From Eucalyptus grandis (Eukaryota > Streptophyta > Magnoliopsida > Myrtales > Myrtaceae), in contig NC_052615.1 in the NCBI RefSeq assembly GCF_016545825.1, positions 30,873,088-30,937,087 of the forward strand: 64,000 nt of DNA, given 5' to 3'. Below are positions 25,116-36,873 of the stretch, one piece after another (within the stretch, counting starts at the first letter, position 1; every line of letters starts with the position of its first letter). Under the pieces are notes generated by a model. It had not been told where the DNA came from. It saw only the letters and a list, made by a program, of their open reading frames with translations, and did not search any database. Position numbers and translations under genes: made by a program.

Positions 25116-27292
25116 TTATTAGGGCTTGTTTAGTACATTTATCGGGTCAGGCCCGACATGAATTTGGACCCGATCCATTGACAAGCCCGTTTCAAATTGT
25201 GCCTAAATGCAGATTAAAATATTGAAATTTTTAACTATTGTTTAGGAGCGATCGGTTTCATGACCAAGAAGTAGAAATTGAACCGCCCCCCGGTTCTTGA
25301 ACCCATTCGGAGAATCGGACCAGTGTTTGGTGGAGGTGTCAGTGGGACAGGTCGGTCCGGGTTTCAATGTTACCCGACTCTAATCATAAAGGTCGTGTGC
25401 TTTGTCTGATCCGACACAACTTAAAAATCGAATCGAGTTGGGCCGGCTCAAGAGAAACTGAGGGCCAGCCCAAAATACTCCAAATTTTTGGGTCAGGCCG
25501 GGCTTTTTTGGCATTCCTTGAGTTTTATGGTGGGTCCATGGAACTGGCTATGACGTAGGCTTTTATTTTTTTGGGTCGCATTGTCCCAAGGTGGCTGCAC
25601 GTGCAATTTCACTGAGGAATACAAAAAATCGGATTGGACAATTAAAATAATAATCAGAAGACTTTAAAAGAGCAACAAAGAAATGGAGCGCCAGTTGCCG
25701 ATGAGACCTTTTATAAAATGCTCGAGCTTGCTGCTGATGCACCGTCGGCAGGCTTAACATAGAGACGGGGAGAGACGGGGGTCGCTAGAGGGGAAAAACG
25801 GTGAGCGGCACTGCAATTTTCGGAGTGCTGCTCAAGACGATGACGGCGAGGTGAGATGCAGCAGCTTAGAGAGTCGATGGCTTCCGGCGCTGCGAGTGGT
25901 GGAGCGTTGCTCGCGGCGGCGGATCGAGGGGGAGGGCTGCGGGCCTATGGCTGAGAGGGTCACGAGTGAAACAAGAGAGATTCAAGTAACTAAGCAATAA
26001 GAAAAACAATTAAAGGATTAGGATTTTAAAACATAAAATAAAATAAAAATTATATACATACATATTTATATGTTAGGTCAGTTTATCCAAAACAACGAAA
26101 AGCCCTTTTCAAACTAACTTAACCAGGCACAAAGAATGAGAAGCCCTAATGTACAATAATATCTTTATTAGCGTAAGAAACAATAAATTCTAGGGTAATT
26201 TTCTGTTTTGGAAATTTAGTTCCTATTTTTTAATAACTTTGGCAATCTTTTTTTAGTGATACTATTTTCATATGTGTGATTATCACATAGTATAGTATTC
26301 AATTTTCTATGAATTAATTTTTCCCTTGCTTTTTGTATAATATATAAGGACCTTATTTAATGGGATTTGAGCAAATCCCAACTAAGATTTTTTGTTCGCC
26401 GGACGAAAGGGTTACCTGATTTCATTGAAATATTAGTGATGGATAGGATATGGCACCGTTTCTCTTGAAAGAGGAATAGTGCCCCTTTTTTCAGTCAGAA
26501 GATAAAGAGCAATGGTGTTATTAGTCAATCGATTCTCTTTAAAAAAGATATATATTTCAATTTTTTTATTTATTTTGTCTAAAATTTAATTAACATATAT
26601 TATTATTTTTTATTCTCAATGAAGATGTTTAGGCATAAATTATTTTTGATAATTAAAATATTTTTTTGACTAATTTGTCCTAAGGGATATAGGCGTTTTT
26701 TTTTTTTTTTTTTCAGTTACTTATTTTCAATAATTTTTCCCTTTTTGTTTTGGTGAAAAGGGACATATAAGCCATCATTGTTGGGCAACCGATTTGACTT
26801 AATTGAACTATTTTTTATCTTGCACTTTTGGCGAATGCAACAAAACAGCGCCCCGAGCTTTTCCTCTCTACTTTTCTTCATCTACGACTTGAAACTCTAT
26901 TGGAAAACTTATATAGCAATTGGTGTAAATAAGTTACACGTGATATTATCATCCTTTTTATTTATTTATAATTTCCAAAATTCAGTTTTCTTTTTAGAAA
27001 ATTCAACACAATACGAAAACACACTAAATTTTGCGATCATATTATTTTAATTTATATATCAAAAGCAAAATGTTATAGAATACAATTAATTTTGGAATAA
27101 TATGAATTGCCTAAAAAATTGCAATTTATATCCCACGGCTGGTTTTGGCTTGAATAATTTCCTTGGATTTATTTCTTTAAGTGAATCAAACAATCTCTAA
27201 TTTGCTCATCTTTCTAAAATTGCTGTTGTGCTAACAAAACTCTTTCTAAAAATCTTGGATCTTTTGCCAAACATATGTCTAGTGCGTTTCTC

Positions 27293-27330
<38 letters not shown>

Positions 27331-27649
27331 ATCAAGATCGATTGACAAATGGATGAGAGTTTGCTTAGTTATCATCATCTTTCACGTTCCAATGATCCTT
27401 ACCTAGGCATATGATATGATTACCTTTCGCTTTCAAGCTATGCCCTTTTTAACTTTCCTGCGATTGGACGGTGCGCCTTCTCACGCCACGTTCTTCTCAA
27501 CCAGCTTCTGACAACTGGGATTCCTTCATTTCCATCGAATTCCATCGAATCTCATGATTGCCCGGAGTTTCTTTCTTCTCCTGTAATCATCCTTTGACCA
27601 AACTCTTTCCAGGAGCATTCACCGTCTTAACGTAGAGCGCACCGCAAGG
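25116..27649. other. Intergenic region between divergent RRP36 and BAG genes
   Basis: 25130-25560 has 'gggccgg/gggtcgg' dispersed-repeat text. 25780-25960 is a GC-rich island with short 'gcggcg' runs. 26000-27280 is strongly AT-rich with no coding signal. A (CT)n microsatellite lies at 27295-27324, about 330 bp before the BAG start. Confidence 0.5.
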
Positions 27650-28876
27650 ATGTCTTCGCGGGTCGAGAGAAGGAGCAGCAGAAGCTCGGTCCATGGCAGG
27701 CACGATGATCCAGCTCGAGAAGGTGGCGATGAGTGGGAGGTCAGGCCAGGAGGCATGTTGGTGCAGACGAGGGCGAGTTCTGAGGCAGAACACCGGAATC
27801 AAGCTCAGGCCTCCAACATCAGAGTCAAAGTCAAACATGGCCCTTCATGTCACGAGGTTCTCATCAGCCCTCAGGCCAGCTTTGGTGAGTGAAATTTCCC
27901 CACTCTGGAATCCTTCGTTTGGATGCAAAATCAGGGTCTTCGGTTTCTTGAGCTAAAGGTTTTGGATTTGTTTTTAGAATAAGTTTTCTTTTCCTCTCTT
28001 GTTTTTGGTGATTATAGAGGAACTGAAGAAAAAGTTGGCAGAGCCAACGGGTTTGCATCATGAGGACCAGAAATTGATATACAAGAAGAAAGAGAGAGGC
28101 TCGAAACAATATCTGGATGTAGCAGGAGTGAAAGACGGATCAAAAATTGTTCTGGTTGAGGACGTTTTAGGCCGCGAAAGACGCTGCCTCGAGATGCTGA
28201 AGAAGGTGAAGATAGAGAAGGCTTCAAAGACATTGGAAGGAAACAGCTCGGAACTTGACAGAATGAGTGAGAAGGTAATTTGCAATTCAAAGGATTGTCC
28301 TTATCAGAAGATATAGATTCTGATCATCTGGTTTTTTTTTTTCTTCTTTTGTGAGATTTTACAGGTATTGGCTTTGAAAAAGGTGGCTTCCGAAGGTGGG
28401 AAAGTCGAAAGTATGGATGTCGAGAAGTTTACCAATGCCTTGATGAAGCTATACATTAAATTGGATTCACTAGTAGTTCAGGGAGAACTGAATTCACAGA
28501 AAAGATTGCAGGTACGTCTGTTAAATTCTTTTCTTGCGATGGTCATTTGCCTTTAGGTAATGGAATCTGCCCCACATCCAAACCTCCCTAGTCATCCCCC
28601 AATTTTGAACAACATAGTATACGTTGATTTATCGAGGGTCTAATTTTCTGCTCATTTGCTGTTCAACTATTGAAGGTGAGGAAAATTCAGGAGCACATAG
28701 AAATGCTAGATGCACTGAAACTGAAGAGTCCGCTCGGACAAGCCATGAAACCAACAAACATGAAGCAGGCCCAGAAGAAGCGAGTGAGATTTGAAGGCCT
28801 GACACCAGGGACGCATCAAACACCAAGAAATTCCGATCCGGTGGTGGTAACCACCAGGTGGGAGACCTTTGAATGA
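27650..28876 (+). CDS. BAG family molecular chaperone regulator (ubiquitin-like plus BAG domain), four exons
   Basis: HSP70/HSC70 co-chaperone (nucleotide-exchange factor). Exons: 27650-27884, 28018-28274, 28365-28511, 28676-28876. They total 840 nt, 279 aa, with GT-AG introns and an in-frame close at TGA. Domains: basic, Ser/Arg-rich N-terminus with EWEVRPGGMLVQ (28-39), which plant BAG1-4 proteins share; ubiquitin-like domain about 57-127 (IRVKVKHGPSCHEVLIS, then DQKLIYKKKER and DGSKIVLVED); BAG domain about 145-235 (KVLALKKVASEGGKVE, FTNALMKLYIKLDSL, RKIQEHIEMLDALK). The C-terminal tail is basic and ends TTRWETFE. The layout matches Arabidopsis BAG1-4; length is nearest BAG4/BAG3, but the exact orthologue cannot be fixed by eye. 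No defects are seen. Confidence 0.92.
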
Positions 28877-29990
28877 TGTGAAGATTTGGAAGCTCTCATC
28901 TCTGTGGCCCTTGAAGTTCATGACTCATCTGAGGCCAAGTACAGTAGTGGTTCAGCAATAATGCAATGCATCTTCTTCCTCTTTATCAGTTTCATCAAGT
29001 AGTTCATCTTCATATGTTGATGTACCTGAAATTAATACAGATCAAAAACTTTGGATTCAATCAGTTCTGTCTAATTCGATCCCGCTTCGCAAAGTCGAGA
29101 AACGATCATTGGCTGCAGAGGAATTTCTTGGATAAAACCTGTAATGGAACAGTTAAAGCTTCCCAGTTTGAATTCTCTGTACTTGATCTGGGGCAGGTAT
29201 GAGGGACAAAAGAGCTGACCTCAAATGAGATTCTTTAGAAGCCTGTAAGTTAGCCAGTCACAACTAGAATGGGACAGCCGAGTGCTTCTTCACGAGGCTT
29301 GTTCGTGTCTAGTACAGTGCTTCAATCAGCACAAATAATTTAATTGCTTATTTCTTTTTCTATTGAATTTTCGCCATCTGTTAACAGGTACCAAATGAAT
29401 AAGACAGGCTTGTTAGAGTTTAGGATAATGTTTCCTTGGTGGTTGCGAGGTTACAACAGGAAAAGGAGTCGATAGAAGATGTTCCTTCGGAACTTAATTA
29501 AAGCCAAGAAGATAACAATGGAAGGCAAGATCGGTTGACTTTTGGGGGGATGTAGGTGGTTGTAATGATCTTAGATCACCAGAAAGCAAGCAGTATTCCG
29601 TCCAACTTTATCAAAAATCACTTGAATTATGCAATGAGATGATCGAACAAACTCGAAATTGATCCAAGTGACACTCAATGATTGCCAGACCATTCGATGG
29701 GCATAGCTATCTTGAGCATTGGTACGAATTCAATCCGGAGTAGATGCTATTGCAGTTAATCTTTTCCAGTGTACAAAGGAGTACGAATTAAAAAAGACTT
29801 GGAGTCAATTGTCCATGTGATCTAACTTAAATTAGCAGTTCTGACTGCAACTTACAACCAAAATGAATGGAGAACTTGTTTTCATAAAAAGACAATGAGC
29901 TACTTCTTAACTGGCCGTTGTTTATTTATCTGATGCACGATGCGGCTACTTTACGTTTTCTATACCCCTTTTCGGCTGGCAAGTAGAAGT
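28877..29990. other. BAG 3' UTR and following intergenic DNA
   Basis: No coding frame with similarity is visible. The first few hundred bases should be 3' UTR. The rest shows nothing I can name. Confidence 0.45.
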
Positions 29991-29999
29991 GTCTCCATC

Positions 30000-30300
30000 T
30001 TCCGGCCCGGCCCGTATTTTTGCTCTGTTTATGTATTTTCTTGGTTTTCTTAACCCAAACAAAAAAACATCTTTTACGACTCGGGCCGGTGCAGACAGAT
30101 TATTTTAGTTGTATATGTCAAACATGGCCTATTTATACCTGCTACTCTTTTGTCAGCCCGACCTGTGCCTGGCCCGATATGTCCAAGTACATCAACCCTC
30201 GTAATAGGGGCGAGCGAATCCGAGTTCAACCCGAGAACGGGCTGGTTCGTGATGGTGGCTCTGATGCCGATCCAGATCATAGGACATGAACGTAAAAGAT
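30000..30300 (+). repeat. Dispersed repeat, copy 1 (partner at 58300-58580)
   Basis: Shares phrases in the same order and orientation with 58300-58580: 'ttcttaacccaaacaaaaaaaca', 'gggccggt..acaga', 'gtcaaacatgg', 'cccgacctgtgcctggcc', 'atgtcc' and a terminal 'gatcca'. The two copies are clearly related but diverged, and contain no coding region. Confidence 0.55.
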
Positions 30301-30889
30301 AAAAAGGAAAAAAAAAAATTAGCATGGCGTTTAGGCAGTAATTGCATCTTAGGAATGGTCATATTCACCATTTAGTTTAGGGAATCATCTCTCTTACTTA
30401 TTTGATTGTTGATATTTGTTTGTCGTATGAGTTTGATTGCCGATGGACATGTAGACATATGTGCTCGAGACTTCAAAAAAGGAACGAGATTGCATGAACA
30501 ATTTTTTTCAAAACGAGAAAATGTACCAGCTTTGTGTGTTAGATAAATCTCTAGTGTGATCAAATCCCCAGATTCAAATTGCTTGTTCATAGAAATAAAT
30601 CCACCTCCCTTGCTTTATTTGGCTCCTAACCAACATTTAATAGGTTAGTAGTGGCTCCGAAAGTAAGAACAATTTTCATAATTAATAAGAAATCAAGTTA
30701 TGATCATAGAGTTGGCAAAAACCCGAGTCAAGCGCAAGCGACACCTCATGAGAGGGGCCGTTTGTGCTCGCTTGGCAATTTCCTTCAAGGAATTTTTATT
30801 TCACCTCCAAAGGGTTGTGATAACATGGATGCGTGTTGGTATTGGCAGGCCTCCTGGGCAGACTCAATTCAATGATTAGAAAAAGACAT

Positions 30890-32390
30890 GCTTTGCGAAA
30901 GATTTTGACCAAATTAAAATCTAATTGTTGGATTTACAATTATGCTAATTCAGTCTATCCAGCCATTTTTGACCAGCCAGCATTGACGTGGACGCCGGCC
31001 AATACTAACGTGGACAATTGTTTAATAATATTTTATTTTTTTGAATTTTGAATTTTTTTTTCCTTTTCCTTTCCTTTTTTTTTTCTCCTACTTCCTCCTC
31101 CCTCCTTCCTCTGGCCGACAAGCCAAAGGCGAGCATCGGCGAGGTCGGCCTCACCAGCCAATGGCAAGGCTCACCTTTGCTAGCCATTAGGGAGGGCAAG
31201 CCTCGCTCACTAACAGCGAGGCCACCCTCGCTATGTTTAGGGAAGGCCTCGCCTACCTCTAGCCTAGGTGAGGCTCGCCAGCCATGGGTAGGTCATGGCC
31301 TCATTGGATTTGGCGAGGGCTGCTAGTGGCTAGGTGAGGCTTGCCCTTCTCGGAGGCCACGAGGTTGAAGGCCACAACCTCACACAGTCTTTAGCGAGGA
31401 CTACCAATGGCTAGACAAGGCTTGGCCTCGCTCAACTAGGGTGACGCCACGACCTGCCCATGGTCAGTAAGGCTTACCTAGGCTAGAGGTAGGCAAGGCC
31501 ACGACCTATCCATGACCAACGAGGCTCGCCTAGGCCAAAGGCAGGCAGGGCCTTGCCCAGCCACAGCGAGGGTAGCCTCACCGTCGCTGGGTAAAGCTTG
31601 CCCTTGCTAGTGACTGATGGGGGCGAGCCTTGCCATTGGCCAATGTGCTGACCTCATCAACGCTAGTGTCACGGTCCATGAATCCTCCCGTACTCATGAC
31701 ACTTGTGAGTGGTGCTTGGGGTTATCAAGTAAATAGTGAGGAAGTAGAGGGGACGAACACAACTGATCTGTAGGAGTGGTGTCAGGACGGTTAGTGTTAA
31801 GAGTTCTAGGATAGAAGGATTATATTACTTAGGAATTCTGAAGGCGAAGTTGGCCTCCCATGCACAAACTAGTCAGAAGCTGATGCCGCTCACCTAATGA
31901 GGCTAGGGTAGGCCGAAACCAGTTATTGAGCCTAAGGAGGACTGTCGTCTCGCTTGATGGACTAGACACTCGAGTAAAACTGGGTGTGGTACGATCTTGT
32001 ATAAAAGAGCTATTCGCCATATTTTTCACTGGAAAAGCTAGAGAATGAAGGCTGGCCTGGCGAATTCTGCTCGCAAGGCACCGCATGGGTCGATTCGCAA
32101 CCAAGGAAACTATCGACCTGTGACACTAGCCTCTGGCTAGTCGGCGAGGGAAGGAAGGAGGAGGAAGAAGGGGGGGAAGAAAAGAAAAGGAAAAAAAATA
32201 AATAATAATAATAATTTTCAAAAAAATAAAATATTAATAAAAATTTATCCACGTCAATGTAAGCTAGACTAAATTGGTCAGAAAAAAGGTTTAAGACTGA
32301 ATTGACAAAAAAAAATGGTTTAGAATTGAATTGGAAAAATTGCAATAAGTTTAAAACCATTTTGATAACTTTCCCCATGTTAATTGGCTC
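30890..32390. repeat. GC-rich cored dispersed element with AT-rich arms
   Basis: Left arm (about 30890-31060) and right arm (about 32210-32390) are AT-rich and carry related phrases in opposite orientation, such as 'acgtggac' near 31010 and 'tccacgtcaat' near 32250. The interior is filled with 'gaggctcgcc/ggcgagg' text. It reads like a decayed transposon and has no open gene. A solo LTR interrupts it at 31667-32125. Confidence 0.5.
31667..32125 (+). mobile_element. Solo LTR (TGTCAC...GTGACA) nested in the GC-rich element
   Basis: 459 bp beginning TGTCACGGTCC and ending CCTGTGACA, flanked on both sides by CTAG (31663-31666 and 32126-32129). The composition differs sharply from the surrounding repeat, which resumes after it. 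It carries a TATA-like TGTATAAAAG near 31994. No internal retroelement sequence is attached. Confidence 0.6.
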
Positions 32391-32435
32391 AATTTGTGAA
32401 AGTTTTTTTATTTTATTTAATACATTATTTACATA

Positions 32436-33157
32436 GGGAAAATTCCAAATAAAGACTCGAAGTATTTTCATTTTCTCAAATAATGGCCTAAAGTAAACAT
32501 TATTTCAAAAAATGGCTTGAAGTGTCCATATCGGTCTTAAAGAATGGCCTAAAGTAGTTATGGTCATTTCAAATAAGGGCTTCACCTTGTCGACTCGCAC
32601 ATTCGATCATGGGTATTTTCATCCAAATACAAATTGAATTAAATTAGATTATAAAAAATAAAAATAAAAACACACACACACACACAAGCGAGAGGGCTGC
32701 GGCAGCCGCCCCATCGTTGATGGAGCGGCAGTGAAGGCCAACAGGGTCACCAGCGCCTGGGGAGGGCCGGTGACCCTAGATGACTAAAGGCAAGGGCCAT
32801 TAGACTTACATAACGGCAAGCAACCCTCACCTAGATTGGGAAAGGGTCGCCACCCTCTCCTATCTCTAATGAGGGTTGGTTGGCCAGGGTCGTTGGCCCT
32901 CCCCCAGGTGTTGGCAACCCCGCTGGCCTTTGCAGTCACCCTACCAGCCTTCTTGCTTGTGTTTTTTTTTTTTAAGAAAAAAAAAGAAAGAAAAAAAGGA
33001 AAATTTAAAAAGACAAAATTTTCCTTCACATTTGGCTAGTTCATGCCCTTTTCTAAAGCTGATATATGCACTTCATGTCCTGATTTGAAACAATATCCAC
33101 TTCAAATCTTTATTTGAAAAAATAAGGGCACTTAATACCCTTATTTGGAATTTTTCC
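32436..33157. mobile_element. Non-autonomous TIR element (MULE-like MITE candidate)
   Basis: The left end GGGAAAATTCCAAATAA and the reverse complement of the right end GGAAAAATTCCAAATAA are near-identical terminal inverted repeats. Flanks TTTACATA and TTTATATA may be an imperfect target duplication. The interior has repeated 'aatggcctaaagt' phrases, a (CA)n run at about 32670 and a GC-rich core. No transposase is seen. Confidence 0.5.
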
Positions 33158-35354
33158 TTTATATAGCACATGACATTTGAATATTTACTCTTCGTTGATG
33201 TATAACTCATAAGGTCCTATCTTGAGTTTTATGCTTATTTTTGGAACTTATATGGCTGAAGTCATTGAAACTAAGAAGTATCTAACTTACGATATGGGCA
33301 ATCCAAGAACACCCATTGCTGAGACAATCCCTTCGAGGGACAATTCCTTGAATGAATACTCAAAATCATGTTTTTCATACTTACGAAAGCATTTTTAGTG
33401 TGGTAAATTGTTTGTTCTGAAGTTTGCAATTTTTTATGCTTAAAGTTGTTGAGCTCTTTTAAAAAAAGATTTTGCATAGTGACTGTTACATGTTTAGTCC
33501 ACCAATTCCACTAAAGAATATCAAGATTGACTAATTTAATGAATGATGTGGAATGGATTAAGCATACTAAATGAGACGAGTCGGGATGATGAAAGGCAAA
33601 CCCTATCTCATACACAGTCCTCTACTCATAAACTTGTGAGGTGAGTGTAGGAAGGTTCATACCCACAAGGTAAAGAGTTCTCTCACAAAAGGTACGACAA
33701 CCGAAATGATGAGGGGCAATTCATTTCTCTATCCCAAATACTACAGGTGATCCATTGTTTAACCACTTTCTTATACACTTATGAAGATTTTTTTTTCAAA
33801 TTATCCTTATCAAGAACCACCCCACATCGGAGCAAATTGGAAGTAAGACAACATCATGTGGTGAGGAAAATGAAAAGAAATTTTTTTGCTCTCTTTAAGT
33901 CGTGCTATTACATTGAATTCATGTGGTAATTTAAGTGTCTTAGGATGACGAAGGGCTATCCTACATATGTATATCCTTTGCACATCCCACTTGAGCCTGC
34001 AATTTCATTTCTTCAAACCCAGTTGGTGATCATCCCCTACATTGGGGCAAGGCAAAAGGTAGATGAAGACTCCTGTGTCATTCAAAGTGTAATTGATGGA
34101 CGTGTGCATTGTGCGTAAGAATCGAAATCAAAATAGAGTTAGGGGGCATGAAAAAGTAGTGCGGTTGGTAAAAGTAAGGCCAATGCCCATGAAAAAGAAG
34201 TAAAGACAAAAATGAATGAAAATTAGGGGCAAAAAAGCAACGTACTTGGTAAAAGTAAGACCAATACCCATAAAAATAAATGAAAAAAAAGTGTCAAATA
34301 GATGACTATTAATTGCAAAAAATGTATCCCAATGGAGCAATACTCAAAGTGTCAAGATCAATAGTGCATTTATAATGACAATCCCTAGTGAAGGAGAAGA
34401 CCGATGACAATGCCTAGATGATCATCAACTTTAACCCCTATACACATCTTTGAGCCAAATAATCTTTCGTTTCTCAACCCATGAACCTAGTCTACATTAC
34501 GTCTCTTGCAAAGTCTCTTCTAATTATAGCACTTGAATTAACATAGGAGTTCACATGTCTTAAGCATCGCTCGAAGAAGTGCGGGCAAGATCATTTCTTT
34601 CTCATTTTGTAGGATTCTTGACTTGTAAATCCAGAGATAATTGTGGAATTGTTCTTTCAATAACCTTGACTGAAAGAGTCCCATTTATTAAGCCATCGAC
34701 TAAGCCCACATTATGGTCCATGTTAAAGATCTATCAGATTGATAAGGTTGTATCGCTTGCAATAATACTCGGACCTTGGTCAATACAATGATGGTGAGAT
34801 GGAGTGATTCTCATAAAATAGCCCTTCTAGATGAGAATGAGTGAAAGTCTTTCCTAACTAAAAGTCTCTCATTTAGTATTCTTAGGAAATCTATGTCATG
34901 AGTGAAAATTGTCTTGAACGATAATTTTCTCTAGTGGAAATTTGGATGATGCAAAAGTCATTATGTATAAACCTTGATTGAATTGATAAAAACTTCAGTG
35001 GATTTTGAACTGTGCATTCCAGAATAGCCTTAATTGCTTATTTCTTTGGTGAATGCATTTTTGCTCTAATCATGTCTGACGAGTAATGTTTTCTCGAAGA
35101 CTCAAGAGTTCCTGACATTCAGGTTCCTTTTAAAATGCCTCATGATATTAAGAGATGAGAAACATTCATGAACATTCAAGATGCGTCCTTGATGTTCCAA
35201 AACTTATTTTTACTAGGAGGTATTAGAGATATCACTAGATAAATATATCTTTACCCATACTCTAAATACTTGTCATTGTGCAAGTATTCTCTCAAATGCA
35301 CCGACACTCGACTTGGTCGAGCTGTCCCCCAATTTTTTTTTTCCAGATTTAGTC

Positions 35355-35945
35355 TGATTAAGGCGACTAAATAAAGGTTCGAGTCCTGGTCAGATGATCT
35401 ATGCTGTAATGCTAGGCGATTGAAGAAATGTTCGGGTCCTGGTCAGATGATCTATGTTGTAATGCTAGGCGATAGAAGAAAGGATCAGGTCTTAGTCAAG
35501 CAAAACCTCATTTTAGACGACCGTAGAAAGGTACGGGTCCTGGAAAGTGATTTCCCGTTTAGGGGACCGTAGAATGGTACAGGTCCTAGACAATATTTGT
35601 TACTCTAACAGGTGACCATAGAAATGTATGGGTCTTAGAAAAACTGTTTCTCATTCATGCGACCGTAGAAAGGTACGAGTTTTGGAAAGTGATTTTCCAT
35701 TTAGGCGATCGTAGAATAGTACGGGTCATAGACAATATTTATTGCTCTAATAGGCGACTGTAGAAAGGTACGGGTCCTAAAAAAGTAATTTTTTCCATCA
35801 AGGCGACCGGAGAAAGGTTCAGATCCTAGATAGTCAAATACAGCCATACTAAGCGACCGTAGGAAAATACGAGTTCTAGAAAAGCGGCCTTCTTACAAAA
35901 CCCTGTTACTATTCTAAGCGACCGTAAAAGGTACGGGTTCTGGAC
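35355..35945 (+). repeat. Tandem repeat, about 12 units of roughly 48 bp
   Basis: Each unit starts with a variant of AGGCGACCGTAGAAAGGTAC followed by GGGTCCT and a variable spacer. It lies just upstream of a polypurine tract and an LTR start, a location typical of the 3' untranslated part of some Ty3/gypsy (Tat-type) retrotransposons. Confidence 0.75.
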
Positions 35946-36173
35946 ATGTAACACCAATTATCTTAAATTGCTCTACCTCCCAAAAAGGTAAGTCATTCCA
36001 AATAGGTTCCTTTATTGTTTACATTAGCATTTTCATGCATCATATAAATGACATTTCAAAATGAGATTCATTTTCCAACAAAAAATCATTCATTGTGTGT
36101 GCATGATCAAAATTTAGGTCTCAATTTATTTTTGAAGGCAACCTCTACAAGCTCACTTTGAAAGAGGGGCAGC

Positions 36174-36873
36174 TGTTGATACCTAAATTTTGATAATTTG
36201 ATTATTTGTTTACTGCATTAAAAATTATGGATTAATTCTTAACCCCTAAACAAAAAATTAAAATTAAATTGCATAACATATAGTTTTAAAAGCATTTACT
36301 ATTTAGTTTATAGTTGCATTTGTATTGGACTGGTAGACGGGTTTGAATTAATGGTTCTAAAATTTAATTTAGTGAATTGGACTAAACCTGCAACGAGAGA
36401 GAATTTGGCCAAGGCCATGAACATTGTTAGTGGTAAAAAAAATATCATATAGATTGGAGGGTTGAATTAAGAAAGATGAATTTCTCAAGGGGCAATCATA
36501 TTATACTCGTTTGAGTTTTTTGGCGATTGGCGGACAAGATGAAGAAGATACTGTCAATATTTTGATGGAATTGAGCCAGCCACTAGTCTAACTAAATTGG
36601 GAATGTGATTTGCGAGCAATGGGTGAGGAGAAAAAACTTGATTTCTACACATGTGAAATTTAAAAAAGGAAAAAGATAAAAGTCATAATATATTCAGCAT
36701 CTACAAAAGGAGCAAAGACCTGCTCTCCTTCCTTGGAAGATCCTCGGCTACCCTACGTATAAAAAGCTAGACCTATTATGAGAGAAAGGGGATGGGGGAT
36801 TGGATCTAAGAATCTCAACACACATAATAAAGAGAAACACACGCAAGGGAGAGAAGAGAGAGAGAAGGGTCCC
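36174..36873 (+). mobile_element. Start of an LTR (TGTTGATACC...), truncated
   Basis: A polypurine tract (AAAGAGGGGCAGC) immediately precedes TGTTGATACC at 36174, as expected for a 3' LTR. The LTR is broken after 700 bp by the element starting at 36874. The equivalent LTR in copy B starts at 51286 on the minus strand. Confidence 0.55.

Larger units (their letters stand above)
33231..36873 (+). repeat. Copy A of a 3.6-kb inverted duplication
   Basis: This segment is the reverse complement, with scattered differences, of 54432 down to 50701 plus 49535-49430. Examples are a 68-codon open frame on the minus strand here (33271-33477) and its plus-strand twin at 54186-54392. The first 60-100 bp are a fragment of copia reverse transcriptase (IFGTYMAEVIETKKYLT); the rest is the gypsy-like element described at 47451-54374. 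No intact gene is present. The left edge is approximate. Confidence 0.75.

Noticed and set aside
35355..35945. CRISPR-like repeat-spacer pattern (conserved units of about 20 bp with variable spacers)
   Set aside because: Units are degenerate, the context is a plant retroelement next to a polypurine tract and LTR, and the segment recurs in inverted orientation elsewhere. It is an ordinary minisatellite.
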